DNA of 64,000 nt, taken from NCBI GenBank assembly GCA_963815045.1, contig CAWFET010000002.1:1178001-1242000 (forward strand), in the 5' to 3' direction. The position numbers and the translations under genes are program-made. Position 1 is the first letter of the stretch. Each line of letters starts with the position of its first letter. Shown here in pieces: positions 33,701 to 41,066 of the stretch. Below the pieces are notes generated by a model, which was given only the letters and a program-made list of their open reading frames with translations, did no database searches and was not told the origin of the DNA. The DNA comes from DASUPK01 sp963815045 (lineage in GTDB: Bacteria; Actinomycetota; Thermoleophilia; Solirubrobacterales; 70-9).

Positions 33701-34280
33701 CCTTGACGATTCCCTCGTTCGCCTTCTCCTGCTCGGGGATGCCGTTGCGCTGGACCTCGAAGTAGACCTGGTCCGGGCCGAAGGCGTTGACGAGGTCGTC
33801 GACGTGAGCCCTGGCGTCGTCGGGGCGGTCCTCGACGAGACGGCGGCAGAAGCGCGACTGCAGGCAACCGGTCAGCGCGATGACCCCCTCCGAGTGGGCG
33901 GAGAGGAGCTCGAGGTCGACGTTCGCCTTGCCGCGTGAGAAGCCCTCGAGAAAGCCGGCCGAGGTGAGCTTCACCAGATTGCGGAAGCCGGCCTGGTCGG
34001 ATGCCAGCAGGGTGAGGTGGTTGCGCTCGTAGCGCGGGGCCTGCGGCGTCAGCTTGCGGTCGTCGACGAAGTAGGCCTCGAGGCCGATGATCGGCTTGAT
34101 CCCGGCCGCCACGCACGCCTTGTAGTGCTCGACCGACCCGTTCATCACCCCGTGGTCGGTCAGCCCCAGCGCCGGCATGTCGAGCTCCGCCGCGCGCGCG
34201 GCCAGTTTGTCGATCTTGCAGGCCCCGTCGAGCAGCGAGTACTCGCTGTGGACGTGCAGATGGACCGCTCCGGCGCTCAC
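30765..34280 (-). CDS. dnaE: DNA polymerase III alpha subunit
   Basis: Replicative polymerase, 1171 aa. The N-terminal PHP domain starts HLHVHSEYSLLDG. The palm carries the catalytic aspartates in SMPDIDIDFSVRGRERVI and FGKMAPRAATRD. Next come the fingers (LLKMDFLGLRNLDV), the helix-hairpin-helix region and a C-terminal OB fold (VTVGGIVTEFKRHTSKNGSKMAF). I chose GTG 34280, which places the PHP motif at residue 6. About residues 537-546 form an unusual (Gly-Asn) repeat inserted before the VTQYSMGPIEEIG motif. This is DnaE1-type by length and domain order. Confidence 0.96.
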   Translation of the reverse strand: MSAGAVHLHVHSEYSLLDGACKIDKLAARAAELDMPALGLTDHGVMNGSVEHYKACVAAGIKPIIGLEAYFVDDRKLTPQAPRYERNHLTLLASDQAGFRNLVKLTSAGFLEGFSRGKANVDLELLSAHSEGVIALTGCLQSRFCRRLVEDRPDDARAHVDDLVNAFGPDQVYFEVQRNGIPEQEKANEGIVKVARELGRPLVATADVHYLRREDYDSHAALLCVQTKSTIEQPKLRFDTNEFYLKSSDEMTESFSDMPESVASTLEIAERCEIEMQLGELLLPRFPTPDGTEPGEMLRNLAIEGLRKRYGDPIPADAMERLEFELGVIDEMGFQSYFLIVWDFVHYAKNEGVAVGPGRGSAAGSIVAYALEITDLDPLANNLLFERFLNPGRKSMPDIDIDFSVRGRERVIRYVADKYGRECVAQIITFGKMAPRAATRDAARVLGYDYGTGDRLAKQIPEPIMGRSPSFEECLKPGEELKRTYDSDPDAQKIIDTAQGLEGIVRNHSIHAAAVVIADRPLQEIVPLQLAEDRGAGGNGNGNGNGKAERAYKTVTQYSMGPIEEIGLLKMDFLGLRNLDVIEDAVAIIERSRGEQVDIKNIPLDDPKTYAMLARGDSVGVFQFESDGMRDALKVIKPTEFQDLVAIGALYRPGAMRFIPDYAKGKRKPDSVRYPDPRLRPITETTYGCVIYQEQLMEIAKQMAGFSPAEADDLRKAVGKKKRDLMATMKEKFLEGMAASKTDARVAKDLWSLMEAAADYSFNRSHAACYALISYRTAWLRANYPAEYMAALISTVMSTKDKVPFFVNRCAEMDIEVLPPDVNNSDHGFVVSGNCIRFGLDAVKNVGHIAVQAILDARSSGGDFTSLWDFCERVDSRAVNKRAVECLVKCGAFDSTGASRKGMLEALPAAAAFGQKAQEDSRLGQSSIFDLGGGAEETGPTRQHHAPIRAEEFEQNELLRLEKETLGTFLSSHPLAEVKDALRQRVDCSLSSLADKQDGSWVTVGGIVTEFKRHTSKNGSKMAFATLDDVEGQVEMLVMGKAYEASQEFLAADAILIVRGRLDHKGRGETKLVAQEVELFEPTEDEVARARAARDTGPLRINIDAGAFGASLIEELKVILGHFPGNSEVLLVMKTREGPRELRFGREYRVRRSAGLEAELDALFGAAARAA
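32643..32672 (-). repeat. Gly-Asn codon repeat inside dnaE
   Basis: Thirty bases of alternating GGN and AAC codons encode GGNGNGNGNG in a surface loop of the polymerase, just before the conserved VTQYSMGP segment. Most DnaE proteins have only a short, non-repetitive loop here. Confidence 0.85.
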
Positions 34281-34375
34281 CCGTCGATCATGCCTGGGCG
34301 TGCGGACAGAGTCGATACGAGCAGCGCACCGAATACGCACCATTCCCGCACTCCCCGGACGAAATCTCGGCCCTT

Positions 34376-34411
34376 GGTGAGTTTCCGTCCCACGGGGGTC
34401 GGTAACTCGCC
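34376..34411. promoter_or_regulatory. Imperfect hairpin upstream of sixA and dnaE
   Basis: In the 170-base divergent region between dnaE and sixA, GGTGAGTTTCCG (34376-34387) can pair with CGGTAACTCGCC (34400-34411). One T-T mismatch and one G-T pair interrupt the stem, and the loop is 12 bases. It could be an operator or a leader hairpin of sixA, whose GTG lies 40 bases further on. The rest of the region shows no clear promoter. Confidence 0.35.
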
Positions 34412-34450
34412 AACAGGCTGTGTAAACGGCGCTCGGGGTACGTTGTTCGG

Positions 34451-34888
34451 GTGATCTGGATTCTTCGGCACGGGGACGCGGAGGCCGGCGAGGGCAAGCC
34501 CGACGCCGACCGCGACCTGACCGAGAAGGGCAAGCAGCAATCCGTCAAAGCGGGCCGGGCATTGAAGAAGCTCGGGGTGGAGCTGGACGTCTGCCTCACC
34601 AGCCCGAAGGTCAGAGCCCACCGCACCGCGACCCTTGCGTGCGATGTTCTGGGTGTCGAAGTTGAAATCGACGAGCGCCTCAAAGGCGGCGACTTCGATC
34701 CCCTCGAGCTGGCCGCCGGGCGCGGCGAGGTCATGCTCGTCGGTCACGAGCCCGACTGCTCCCAGGCCGTCGCCCTGGCCACCGGCTCACGGGTGAAGAT
34801 GAAGAAGGGCGGCCTCGCCGGCTTCGACGACCACATGCTGCACGTGCTGGTGAGGCCGAAGGATCTCCGCGAGATCGCCGGCGGCTAG
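34451..34888 (+). CDS. sixA: SixA-type phosphohistidine phosphatase
   Basis: 145-aa histidine phosphatase of the phosphoglycerate-mutase superfamily. The catalytic RHG is at residues 6-8 (ILRHGDAE), the second Arg/His group is in LTSPKVRAHRTA, and VGHEPD supplies the second catalytic His. SixA proteins dephosphorylate phosphohistidine on signalling or PTS proteins. The start is GTG 34451. Its stop (TAG) abuts the stop of the convergent ferritin-like gene with no gap (TAGCTA). Confidence 0.88.
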   Translation: MIWILRHGDAEAGEGKPDADRDLTEKGKQQSVKAGRALKKLGVELDVCLTSPKVRAHRTATLACDVLGVEVEIDERLKGGDFDPLELAAGRGEVMLVGHEPDCSQAVALATGSRVKMKKGGLAGFDDHMLHVLVRPKDLREIAGG

Positions 34889-35407
34889 CTAGGCCAGCCC
34901 CAGCGCCTCGTACTCGCGCAGGAAACCCTCGAAGAGGCGGCGGTGGCCCTGCTCGTCGTGGAGGATGTCGATGACCATGTCGTTGGTCACCGGGTCCACC
35001 CCGTCGGTCGCCTCGACGATCTTCGTGTAGTGCTCGATCGCGCCGGTCTCGGCCTCGATCACGCCGCGGATCACGTGGACGATGTCCACTTGCTCGTCCG
35101 GCGGCTGCAAGTAGGTCTGCACCGCTGAGAAGTCCTCCGAGCCGGGCACCACCCCGTAGAGCTCCTTGATCCGTTCCGCGAAGAGCTTGGCATGACCCAG
35201 CTCTTCGGTGATGTCCTGCTGGAGCGACTCCTTGATCTCCTGCGCCCGGACGCCGTCGGGGTTGACCGAGTTGGCGATGTAGCTCATCACGGTCTCGATC
35301 TCCATCCAATAGGCCTTGCGGAGCATCTCGATGATCTCGTCGCGCTTTGAGCGCTGGTCGTCGCCGAGGATGCCCTCCGAGGGACGTGTGCTGTCTGCAG
35401 TTGCCAT
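34889..35407 (-). CDS. Ferritin-like protein
   Basis: 172-aa four-helix protein. Its metal ligands fit a ferritin/bacterioferritin-like di-iron site: EIETVMSYIANS, EELGHAKLFAERIKELYG, EAETGAIEHYTKIVE and HDEQGHRRLFEGFL give the repeated E...ExxH pattern. The start ATG 35407 has AGGGGGG four bases upstream. The upstream frame extension is not conserved-looking. It probably stores iron or detoxifies peroxide. A specialised ferritin-like DUF is possible, since it is longer at the N-terminus (STRPSEGILGDD) than Bfr. Confidence 0.83.
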   Translation of the reverse strand: MATADSTRPSEGILGDDQRSKRDEIIEMLRKAYWMEIETVMSYIANSVNPDGVRAQEIKESLQQDITEELGHAKLFAERIKELYGVVPGSEDFSAVQTYLQPPDEQVDIVHVIRGVIEAETGAIEHYTKIVEATDGVDPVTNDMVIDILHDEQGHRRLFEGFLREYEALGLA

Positions 35408-35513
35408 CAGGCCCCCCTGTACCCAACCGGGTCCCAACCTAATCCAGCCTCCGATGAATTCGAGCGCCGCCAGGGGTCCTATCTGGCGAAAGCCCAAGGA
35501 CAGGAGGAACGTG

Positions 35514-36314
35514 ATGACCGTGGTTGAGAAGGTGCGATCGAGCGACGGAACCGAGATCGCCTATGACCGGCTGGGCAGCGGCCCCGCACTGGTGCTGGTC
35601 GGCGCGGCCTGGAACGACCGGATGTCCGCCGGCCCGCTGGCGCAGTTGCTGGCGGATGAGTTCAGCGTCTACACCTATGACCGTCGCGGCCGGGGCGACA
35701 GCGGCGACACGGCCCCCTATGCCGTCGAGCGCGAGATCGAGGACCTGACCGCCGTGATCGAGGCCGCCGGCGGTGTCGCATACGCCTTCGGCGTCTCGTC
35801 CGGCGCAGCCCTGGCTCTCGAGGCCACGGCGGCGGGCGCACCGGTGTCGAGGCTCGCGATGTACGAGCCACCGTATGTCGTGGATGACAGCCGCCCGCCC
35901 ATCCCGGATGACTATGTGGAGCACCTCGACCAGCTGGCCTCGGAGGGCAGGCGGAACGAGATCCTCCGCTACTTCATGACCGTCGCGGTCGGCATGCCCG
36001 CCGAGATGGCGGACCAGATGGCCGAGAGCCCGATGGCAAAGGCGATGGAGCCGCTCGCCCACACGGTCGCCTATGACGGGCGGGTGATGCTGAGGGGCGC
36101 CATGTCCGGCGACCCCCTGCCGACGCGCTACACCAGGACCGTCACCGTCCCGGCCCTGGTCATGGACGGCGGCGCGAGCCCGGCGTGGATGCGCAACGCG
36201 GCCCTCGCGCTCGTCGGGATCCTGCCCGACGTGCAGTACCGGACCCTGGCGGGCCAGGACCACGCTGCGCCGCCGGACGTGTTGGCCCCGGAGCTCGAGG
36301 ACTTCTTCGGCTAG
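35514..36314 (+). CDS. Alpha/beta hydrolase
   Basis: 266-aa alpha/beta-hydrolase. The nucleophile elbow is FGVSSGAALALEA (GxSxG form), the oxyanion region is LVLVGAAWNDR, and the catalytic His is near the C-terminus in LAGQDHAAPPDVLAPEL. YDRRGRGDSGD is the typical strand-4 motif. GGAGG lies shortly before the ATG at 35514 (a GTG at 35511 is also possible). The substrate is unknown. The 3' end overlaps the convergent transglycosylase-like gene by 4 bases. Confidence 0.85.
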   Translation: MTVVEKVRSSDGTEIAYDRLGSGPALVLVGAAWNDRMSAGPLAQLLADEFSVYTYDRRGRGDSGDTAPYAVEREIEDLTAVIEAAGGVAYAFGVSSGAALALEATAAGAPVSRLAMYEPPYVVDDSRPPIPDDYVEHLDQLASEGRRNEILRYFMTVAVGMPAEMADQMAESPMAKAMEPLAHTVAYDGRVMLRGAMSGDPLPTRYTRTVTVPALVMDGGASPAWMRNAALALVGILPDVQYRTLAGQDHAAPPDVLAPELEDFFG

Positions 36315-37358
36315 GCGCAGGACCAGGCGCTCGGCCCGGAGTCGCGCCAGATCTCGGCCGCGATCCTGTCCTGCTCGGCCTTGGGCGCGTCCTGCGGCGC
36401 GCCGTGGCCACCGTAGGCGGCCCAAGTCGAGGGGAGGATCTGGTACGCGCCGCCCGCTCCGCTCGAGGAGTTGAGCGCGTGGTAGTTGCCGCCCGACTCG
36501 CACATGACGATGTAGGTCGGGATCGAGTACGGGCCACCGAGGTACGCCGGGCTGCCGGAGCCTGAGCCGGAGCCCGCGGAGGCCTGCTGGTCGGCCTGCT
36601 GCTGCTCGAGCTGCGCGACCTGATTCTGCGCATCCGAGAGCGAGGTCTGCGTCCCCGAGCGCGCCTGGGCCATCGCGGCGGCGCTCTGGTTGGCGGTCTG
36701 CTGGCTCGCGACGAAGCTCTGTTTGGTGGCGGTGAGCTGCTGCGCCTCGGCGTCGGACTGCTGCTTCAGGTCCGCGACCTGGTGGGTGTGGGACGCCATC
36801 TGGTCCCGCAGGGTCGCGACGCGGTCGGCGACCCGCATGTCGGCGTTATGCAGCGCCTGCAGATAGTCGGCGCGGGTGGAGAGGTCGTCGAAGCCGTTCG
36901 AGTTGAGCAGGACGGTGACGTAGTCGGGCGCGTCGCTCTCGTAGATGTCGATCAAGCGCCGGTCGAGCACCTTGACGGAGCCGGCGTACTGGCCGCGCAG
37001 GGCAACGAGCTGCTGCTGCGCGGCATCGAGCTGCTTCGCGAGCTGCTCCGAGCGAGCCTGCCGCGTCCTGGACCTGAGCGTTCAGCTCCATCGCCCGCGC
37101 GCCGGCCTGATGCGCCTGCGTGGTCAGGGAGGCGATCTGCGCCGTCTGCGAGTTCACCTTGTCGGAGAGCTGGCCGGCGTCCGAGCGCGCCGCGTCGATC
37201 TTGTCCTTGAGCGACGGATCCTTGGCGCCGGCGAAGCCGACCCCCGCCGCCGCGACGGCGATCAGCGCGACTCCCGCGCCCAGCGTCATCCGGCGTCGCC
37301 TGAATGGCCGGCGGGGCCGGGTGGCTGCACTGCGGGCGTATGTGGTCGCTGCTTCCAT
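36311..37358 (-). pseudogene. Coiled-coil Rpf/transglycosylase-like gene, frameshifted
   Basis: Exported cell-wall protein split by a frameshift. The first frame (from ATG 37358) gives an Arg-rich start and signal/anchor helix (TLGAGVALIAVAAAGVGFAGA), then a coiled coil as far as MELNAQVQD. The matching continuation (QARSEQLAKQLDAAQQQL...) is in another frame that has a stop codon just upstream, so the shift lies at about 37055-37080. The coiled coil runs on to a Ser/Gly linker and a C-terminal resuscitation-factor-like lysozyme fold (YIVMCESGGNYHALN, GAYQILPSTWAAYGG). A c-di-AMP riboswitch precedes it. Sequencing error, pseudogene and programmed shift are all possible; error is most likely given the intact ends. 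Confidence 0.8.
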
Positions 37359-37368
37359 CTCCTTGGGT

Positions 37369-37529
37369 GCCTGCGGGGTTAGCTGACGGGCTCACGCGGA
37401 AAGGAGTCGCGTTACGCCGGAGCTGCTGCCGGCGATTCGCCCCAACAACCTGGGTTCCCCGCTCCCTCGATCTGGCTGAGGGACTCGGCTCTGAACGAGC
37501 CAGGAACGGTAGCGAACGCTCTCACAGGC
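37369..37529 (-). promoter_or_regulatory. ydaO-type c-di-AMP riboswitch
   Basis: The leader of the transglycosylase-like gene matches the conserved core of the ydaO/c-di-AMP aptamer, read on the minus strand. GAGTC lies near 37485. GGGGAACCCA (37451-37460), GGGGCGAATC (about 37433-37443) and CCCGTCAGCTAACCCCGC (about 37373-37390) follow. GCCTG at 37525-37529 can pair with CAGGC at 37369-37373 as P1. The aptamer ends 10 bases before ATG 37358. In other Actinobacteria this riboswitch commonly turns off rpf-like and peptidoglycan hydrolase genes when c-di-AMP is high. Confidence 0.88.
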
Positions 37530-37609
37530 GCGTCGCGCCTGCCGTGCCCGGATCGCGGGCCCGCCCTGCTGCAAGGAATCCTGCAGCTCAGGCGTGAGAT
37601 GGGCGTGAT

Positions 37610-38536
37610 TCAGGCCGCGAGGAGAAGGTCCCGGTCGTCCCGGTAGGTGCGGCAGACCTCGCGCAGGATGCCGAGCATCTCCTCCGCCGCGGGGGAGCGC
37701 GCCTCGGTCACGCGGGTGACGGACCAGATGCGGCGGATGGGCTTGCGCCCGCGGACCGCGCGGAGCTCGACCCCCGGGTGTCCCCCGGCCAGCTCCGGCA
37801 GGATCGTGACGCCGAGACCGGCCGCGACGAAGCCCTTGATCACCTCGTAGTCCTCGCTGCGGAAGCTGATGTTCGGCTCGAAGCCCGCGCCGCGGCAGAG
37901 CTCGAGCACCTGGTCGCGGCACGAGCTGGGCAGCGCCCCGCACAGCCAGTCCTCCTCCGCCAGGTCCTCGATCCGCACCGACTTGGCGCCGGCGAGCGGA
38001 TGCCCGGGCGGAAGGGCGACCCGCATGGGCTCCTCGTAGATCAGCTCGGCCTCGACGTCGCGGGCGAACTCGAGCGGGAAGTCGGGATAGTCGAAGACGA
38101 CGGCGAGGTCGAAGTCGCCCCGCTTGAGCGCGGGGAACGAGTCCTCGGGCTCGTCCTCGGAGAACTGCAGCTCGATCCTGGGGAACCGCTCGCGGAAGAG
38201 AGACAGCGCCCTGGTCATGATCGTCGCGCTGGCGGTGGGAAAGCTCGCCAGCCGCAGGCGGCCGCCCTCCAGCCCGGCGATCTGCGCGAGCTCGCGCTCG
38301 GCCTCCTCCAGCCGGCACATCACCGCGTCACCGTGGGACATCAGGGCCTCCCCGGCGGGCGTCAGCTTCGGCCCCTCGCTGGTCCGCTCGAGCAGCGAGA
38401 CACCCACCTCGCGCTCCAGCACCGCAATCTGCTGGCTGACTGCGGACTGCGAGAGGTGAAGGGACTCGGCCGCGGCGGAGAAGGAGCCGCGGGTCACGAC
38501 CTCCTGCAGGACCCTCAATCGCCTCACGTCGAGCAT
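37610..38536 (-). CDS. LysR-family transcriptional regulator
   Basis: 308-aa LysR-type regulator. The N-terminal winged helix reads MLDVRRLRVLQEVVTRGSFSAAAESLHLSQSAVSQQIAVLE. The C-terminal periplasmic-binding-like effector domain begins about residue 90 (GGRLRLASFPTASATIM) and contains FDLAVVFDYPDFP and GLGVTILPELAGG. The effector is unknown. It is divergent from a small basic protein, and the intergenic region carries a T-N11-A dyad overlapping its own start, suggesting autoregulation. The target genes are not evident. Confidence 0.9.
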   Translation of the reverse strand: MLDVRRLRVLQEVVTRGSFSAAAESLHLSQSAVSQQIAVLEREVGVSLLERTSEGPKLTPAGEALMSHGDAVMCRLEEAERELAQIAGLEGGRLRLASFPTASATIMTRALSLFRERFPRIELQFSEDEPEDSFPALKRGDFDLAVVFDYPDFPLEFARDVEAELIYEEPMRVALPPGHPLAGAKSVRIEDLAEEDWLCGALPSSCRDQVLELCRGAGFEPNISFRSEDYEVIKGFVAAGLGVTILPELAGGHPGVELRAVRGRKPIRRIWSVTRVTEARSPAAEEMLGILREVCRTYRDDRDLLLAA

Positions 38537-38618
38537 AAGAGAAACTTATCAGCCTGAGAAGTAATCCATGTTGCGCTGATACCTCACAAAGAGGAGCATC
38601 GGTCTCGTTCAACCGATG
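38535..38618. promoter_or_regulatory. LysR intergenic region with three dyads
   Basis: This AT-richer stretch has three dyads. ATAAG-N5-CTTAT (38535-38549) contains a LysR T-N11-A motif and overlaps the LysR start codon. ATCAGC and GCTGAT lie 21 bases apart (38548-38580). CATCGGT-N8-ACCGATG (38597-38618) is the third. The first is a plausible autoregulatory operator; the third could be a hairpin or a second operator for the rightward gene. Confidence 0.45.
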
Positions 38619-38666
38619 AGTACAGCGAGATCAACAGGTCTTAGAGGAAAAGCGAGAGGAGCTGAG

Positions 38667-38876
38667 ATGGAGGCGCGTACAGGAGCAGTCACCTTCCCAC
38701 GCGAGTGGTCGCGGAGCCGCCGCCGGTCCCGGCTCGAGGAGATCAGGGCGGCCATTCGCCGGCGGCGAGTGGTGCGCGCGGAGCGCGCATACAGCATGCG
38801 GGTCAGCGGCCCGGACACCCATTCGGTTCCAGGCTCGGAGCACTCCCACCTGGTTCGCCGGCCGCGAGGCTTCTAG
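38667..38876 (+). CDS. Small basic hypothetical protein
   Basis: 69-aa Arg-rich protein (EWSRSRRRSRLEEIRAAIRRRR). I chose ATG 38667 because AGGAG lies five bases upstream; an in-frame ATG at 38616 is also possible. The C-terminal half is polar with no recognisable domain. Its stop overlaps by four bases the end of the small membrane-protein gene on the other strand. Coding status rests on the ribosome site and the divergent LysR promoter region, so it is moderate. Confidence 0.45.
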   Translation: MEARTGAVTFPREWSRSRRRSRLEEIRAAIRRRRVVRAERAYSMRVSGPDTHSVPGSEHSHLVRRPRGF

Positions 38877-39031
38877 GCCGAGGCTTCCTCGTCGCTGCCG
38901 CGTGAGGCGAGGTACGCGCCGACGCCGAGAGCGGTGAGGGCGACACCCGCGCCGGCGGCGATGCGCAGCTCGCGGCCGTATGCCCTCCACAGGAACGAGA
39001 CGATGGCCCTGCCGATCAGTTCGTAGATCAC
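38873..39031 (-). CDS. 52-aa membrane protein coupled to argG
   Basis: Short gene missed by length cut-offs. It starts at GTG 39031, which overlaps the argG stop (GTGA), with AGGAGGAG immediately upstream inside the last argG codons. The product begins MIYELIGRAIVSFLWRAYG and has one clear hydrophobic helix (IAAGAGVALTALGVGAYLA), ending in an acidic tail (RGSDEEASA). Strong GC3 bias, the textbook ribosome site and the tight overlap support a real, translationally coupled gene. The function is unknown. Confidence 0.7.
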   Translation of the reverse strand: MIYELIGRAIVSFLWRAYGRELRIAAGAGVALTALGVGAYLASRGSDEEASA

Positions 39032-40299
39032 TTCTCCTCCTTTCGGATCCGGTGGGCGAGCCGGCTCTGCAGCGTGAACAGTTCGATGAAGCCGGGACTC
39101 GCGTGTTGCGAGAAGTCTCCCCCGGATTCGCCGAACGAAGCCAGCGAGCGGTCATATAGGGCGAACGGGGAGCTCCTCCGGATCGGGGTGACCGAGCCCC
39201 GATAGAGCTTCAGCGTCACCTCGCCGGTGACGAACTCGTTGACCGAGTCCATGTACGCGTCGAGGTCCGAGCGCAGCGGCTCGAGCCAGAGCCCGGCGTA
39301 GCAGAGGTAGGCCCAGTGGCTCTCGAGCGCGCCCTTGAAGTTGTTCTGGTGGATCGTGCAGACGAGCTTCTCGAGCTCGCGGTGGGCCGTCATCACGATC
39401 TCCGCGGCGGGCACCTCATAGAGATCGCGCACCTTCAGGCCGACGACCCGATCCTCGATGTGATCGACGATCCCGACCCCATGGCGCTGGCCGATCTCGG
39501 CGGCCCGCTCGAGCAGCTCGACCAGCTCGAGCCGCTCACCGTCGATGGAGACCGGGCGCCCCTCCTCGAACCCGATCGAGACCTCCTGCGCCTGGTCGGG
39601 CGCGTCCTCCGGGCGAGTGACCAGCTGGAAGACGTCGTCCGGGGGAGCGGCGTCCAGATCCTCGATGTCCCGTCCCTCGGAGGAGCGCCCCCAGAGGTTG
39701 TCGTCGATCGAGTAGGGCGAGACCTCGGTTCCGCCCTTCACCGGGATGCCGTGCTCTCGCGCGTAGGCGATCTCCTCCTCTCTGCCCATCTGCCACTCGC
39801 GCACCGGCGCGATGATCCGCAGCTCGGGGTCGAGTGTGGCGATCGTCGCCTCGATCCGCACCTGGTCGTTGCCCTTGCCGGTGCAGCCGTGGGCGATCGT
39901 GTCGCAGCCGTGCTCGCGGGCGGCCTCGACGGCCAGCTTTCCGATCAGAGGCCTGCCGAGCGCGGTGAAGAGCGGATAGCCGCCGCCGTAGAGCGCGTTC
40001 GCCTTGATCGCGCGCAGCACGTAGTCGTCGGCGAACTCATCGCGCGCGTCGACCAGGACGGTCTCGACGGCCCCGAGCTGCTCGGCCTTGCCGGTGACCA
40101 CCTCCCACTCCTCGCCCGGCTGCCCGAGGTTGACGGTGAGCGTGACGATCTCGGCGCCGTAGCGCTCCTGGATCCACTTCAGCATCACGCTGGTGTCGAG
40201 CCCGCCCGAGTAGAGCAGCAGCACTCGACCTACCTGCTCGGGGTCGGCCTGGTAGGAGGCGATCCTCGGGGCCTCGCGCTGATTCTCGTCGGCGGCCAT
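39028..40299 (-). CDS. argG: Argininosuccinate synthase
   Basis: ATP-dependent ligase joining citrulline and aspartate in arginine synthesis. The PP-loop is LLLYSGGLDTSVMLKW, followed by AHGCTGKGNDQVR, IDDNLWGRSSEG, GFEEGRPVSIDG, GIVDHIEDRVVGLKVRD and YCGLW-like AYLCYAGLWLEPLR. At 423 aa it is slightly longer than type I enzymes because of a short N-terminal extension (ADENQREAPRIASYQ). Other arg genes are not in this window. The 52-aa membrane protein follows with overlap. Confidence 0.94.
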   Translation of the reverse strand: MAADENQREAPRIASYQADPEQVGRVLLLYSGGLDTSVMLKWIQERYGAEIVTLTVNLGQPGEEWEVVTGKAEQLGAVETVLVDARDEFADDYVLRAIKANALYGGGYPLFTALGRPLIGKLAVEAAREHGCDTIAHGCTGKGNDQVRIEATIATLDPELRIIAPVREWQMGREEEIAYAREHGIPVKGGTEVSPYSIDDNLWGRSSEGRDIEDLDAAPPDDVFQLVTRPEDAPDQAQEVSIGFEEGRPVSIDGERLELVELLERAAEIGQRHGVGIVDHIEDRVVGLKVRDLYEVPAAEIVMTAHRELEKLVCTIHQNNFKGALESHWAYLCYAGLWLEPLRSDLDAYMDSVNEFVTGEVTLKLYRGSVTPIRRSSPFALYDRSLASFGESGGDFSQHASPGFIELFTLQSRLAHRIRKEEK

Positions 40300-40347
40300 T
40301 GAGCCGGGAAGTGTGCCGCTTTCGCGCTGGCTGCGCTGAGAGAATCA

Positions 40348-41052
40348 ATGGCGGTGCATCGCCCCCTCCGAATCATCTCGATCATGCTGATCACGGCCGG
40401 CCTCGTGGTCCTCACGGACGCCGGCCTGACGCTGGTCTGGCAGGAGCCGCTCTCGGCGGCCTACGGTGCCTTCAAACAGAGCCAGGCCGAGGACCAGCTC
40501 AACCAGCTCGAGTCCCAGTACCCGACCCCGGCCGACCTCGCGGCGATCAAGGGAGTGCGCGGCATCTCCAAGAAGGCGCGGATCCTCGCCGACCGCTTCC
40601 AGCCGCATCTTCAGGAGGGGCACGCCTTCGGCCGGATCAAGATCGACCGGATCGGGCTCAACATCGTCGTCGTCCAGGGCACCGACACCGCCTCGCTGGA
40701 GAAGGGCCCCGGCCACTACAGGAACACGCCGATCCCCGGCCAGCCCGGCACCGTCGCAATCGCCGGCCACCGCACTACCTATCTGGCGCCCTTCCGACAC
40801 ATCGATCAGATACGGGACGGCGACGACGTCCGGATCGAGATGCCCTACGCGGCCTTCACCTACACCGTGACCAGACACGAGGTCGTCGATCCGAGCGACG
40901 TCGGCATCATCAAGCCGGTCGGCTACGACCAGCTGGTCCTCACCGCGTGTCATCCGCCTTACAGCGCGGCGCATCGTTACGCGGTGTTCGCCAAACTCAC
41001 CCGAGTCGACCTGTTCGACATCAGCGGGGAGAGCCGCTGGCCGGCCCCCTAG
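40348..41052 (+). CDS. Class E-like sortase
   Basis: 234-aa membrane-anchored cysteine transpeptidase. There is one N-terminal signal-anchor helix (about residues 9-30). The sortase barrel has the catalytic triad His141 (IAGHRTTYLAPF), Cys201 (LVLTACHPPYSAAHR) and Arg210. The layout is that of class D/E housekeeping sortases of Actinobacteria. Two LPFTG proteins encoded 3-7 kb downstream are obvious candidate substrates. The following GGDEF gene overlaps or abuts its stop, so the two are co-transcribed. Confidence 0.9.
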   Translation: MAVHRPLRIISIMLITAGLVVLTDAGLTLVWQEPLSAAYGAFKQSQAEDQLNQLESQYPTPADLAAIKGVRGISKKARILADRFQPHLQEGHAFGRIKIDRIGLNIVVVQGTDTASLEKGPGHYRNTPIPGQPGTVAIAGHRTTYLAPFRHIDQIRDGDDVRIEMPYAAFTYTVTRHEVVDPSDVGIIKPVGYDQLVLTACHPPYSAAHRYAVFAKLTRVDLFDISGESRWPAP

Positions 41053-41066
41053 TGGAGAGAGAGACA

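Noticed and set aside
36311..36970. Independent 219-aa gene starting at GTG 36970
   Set aside because: The frame continues upstream with coiled-coil sequence that joins the riboswitch-led gene across a frameshift, and no ribosome site precedes this GTG.
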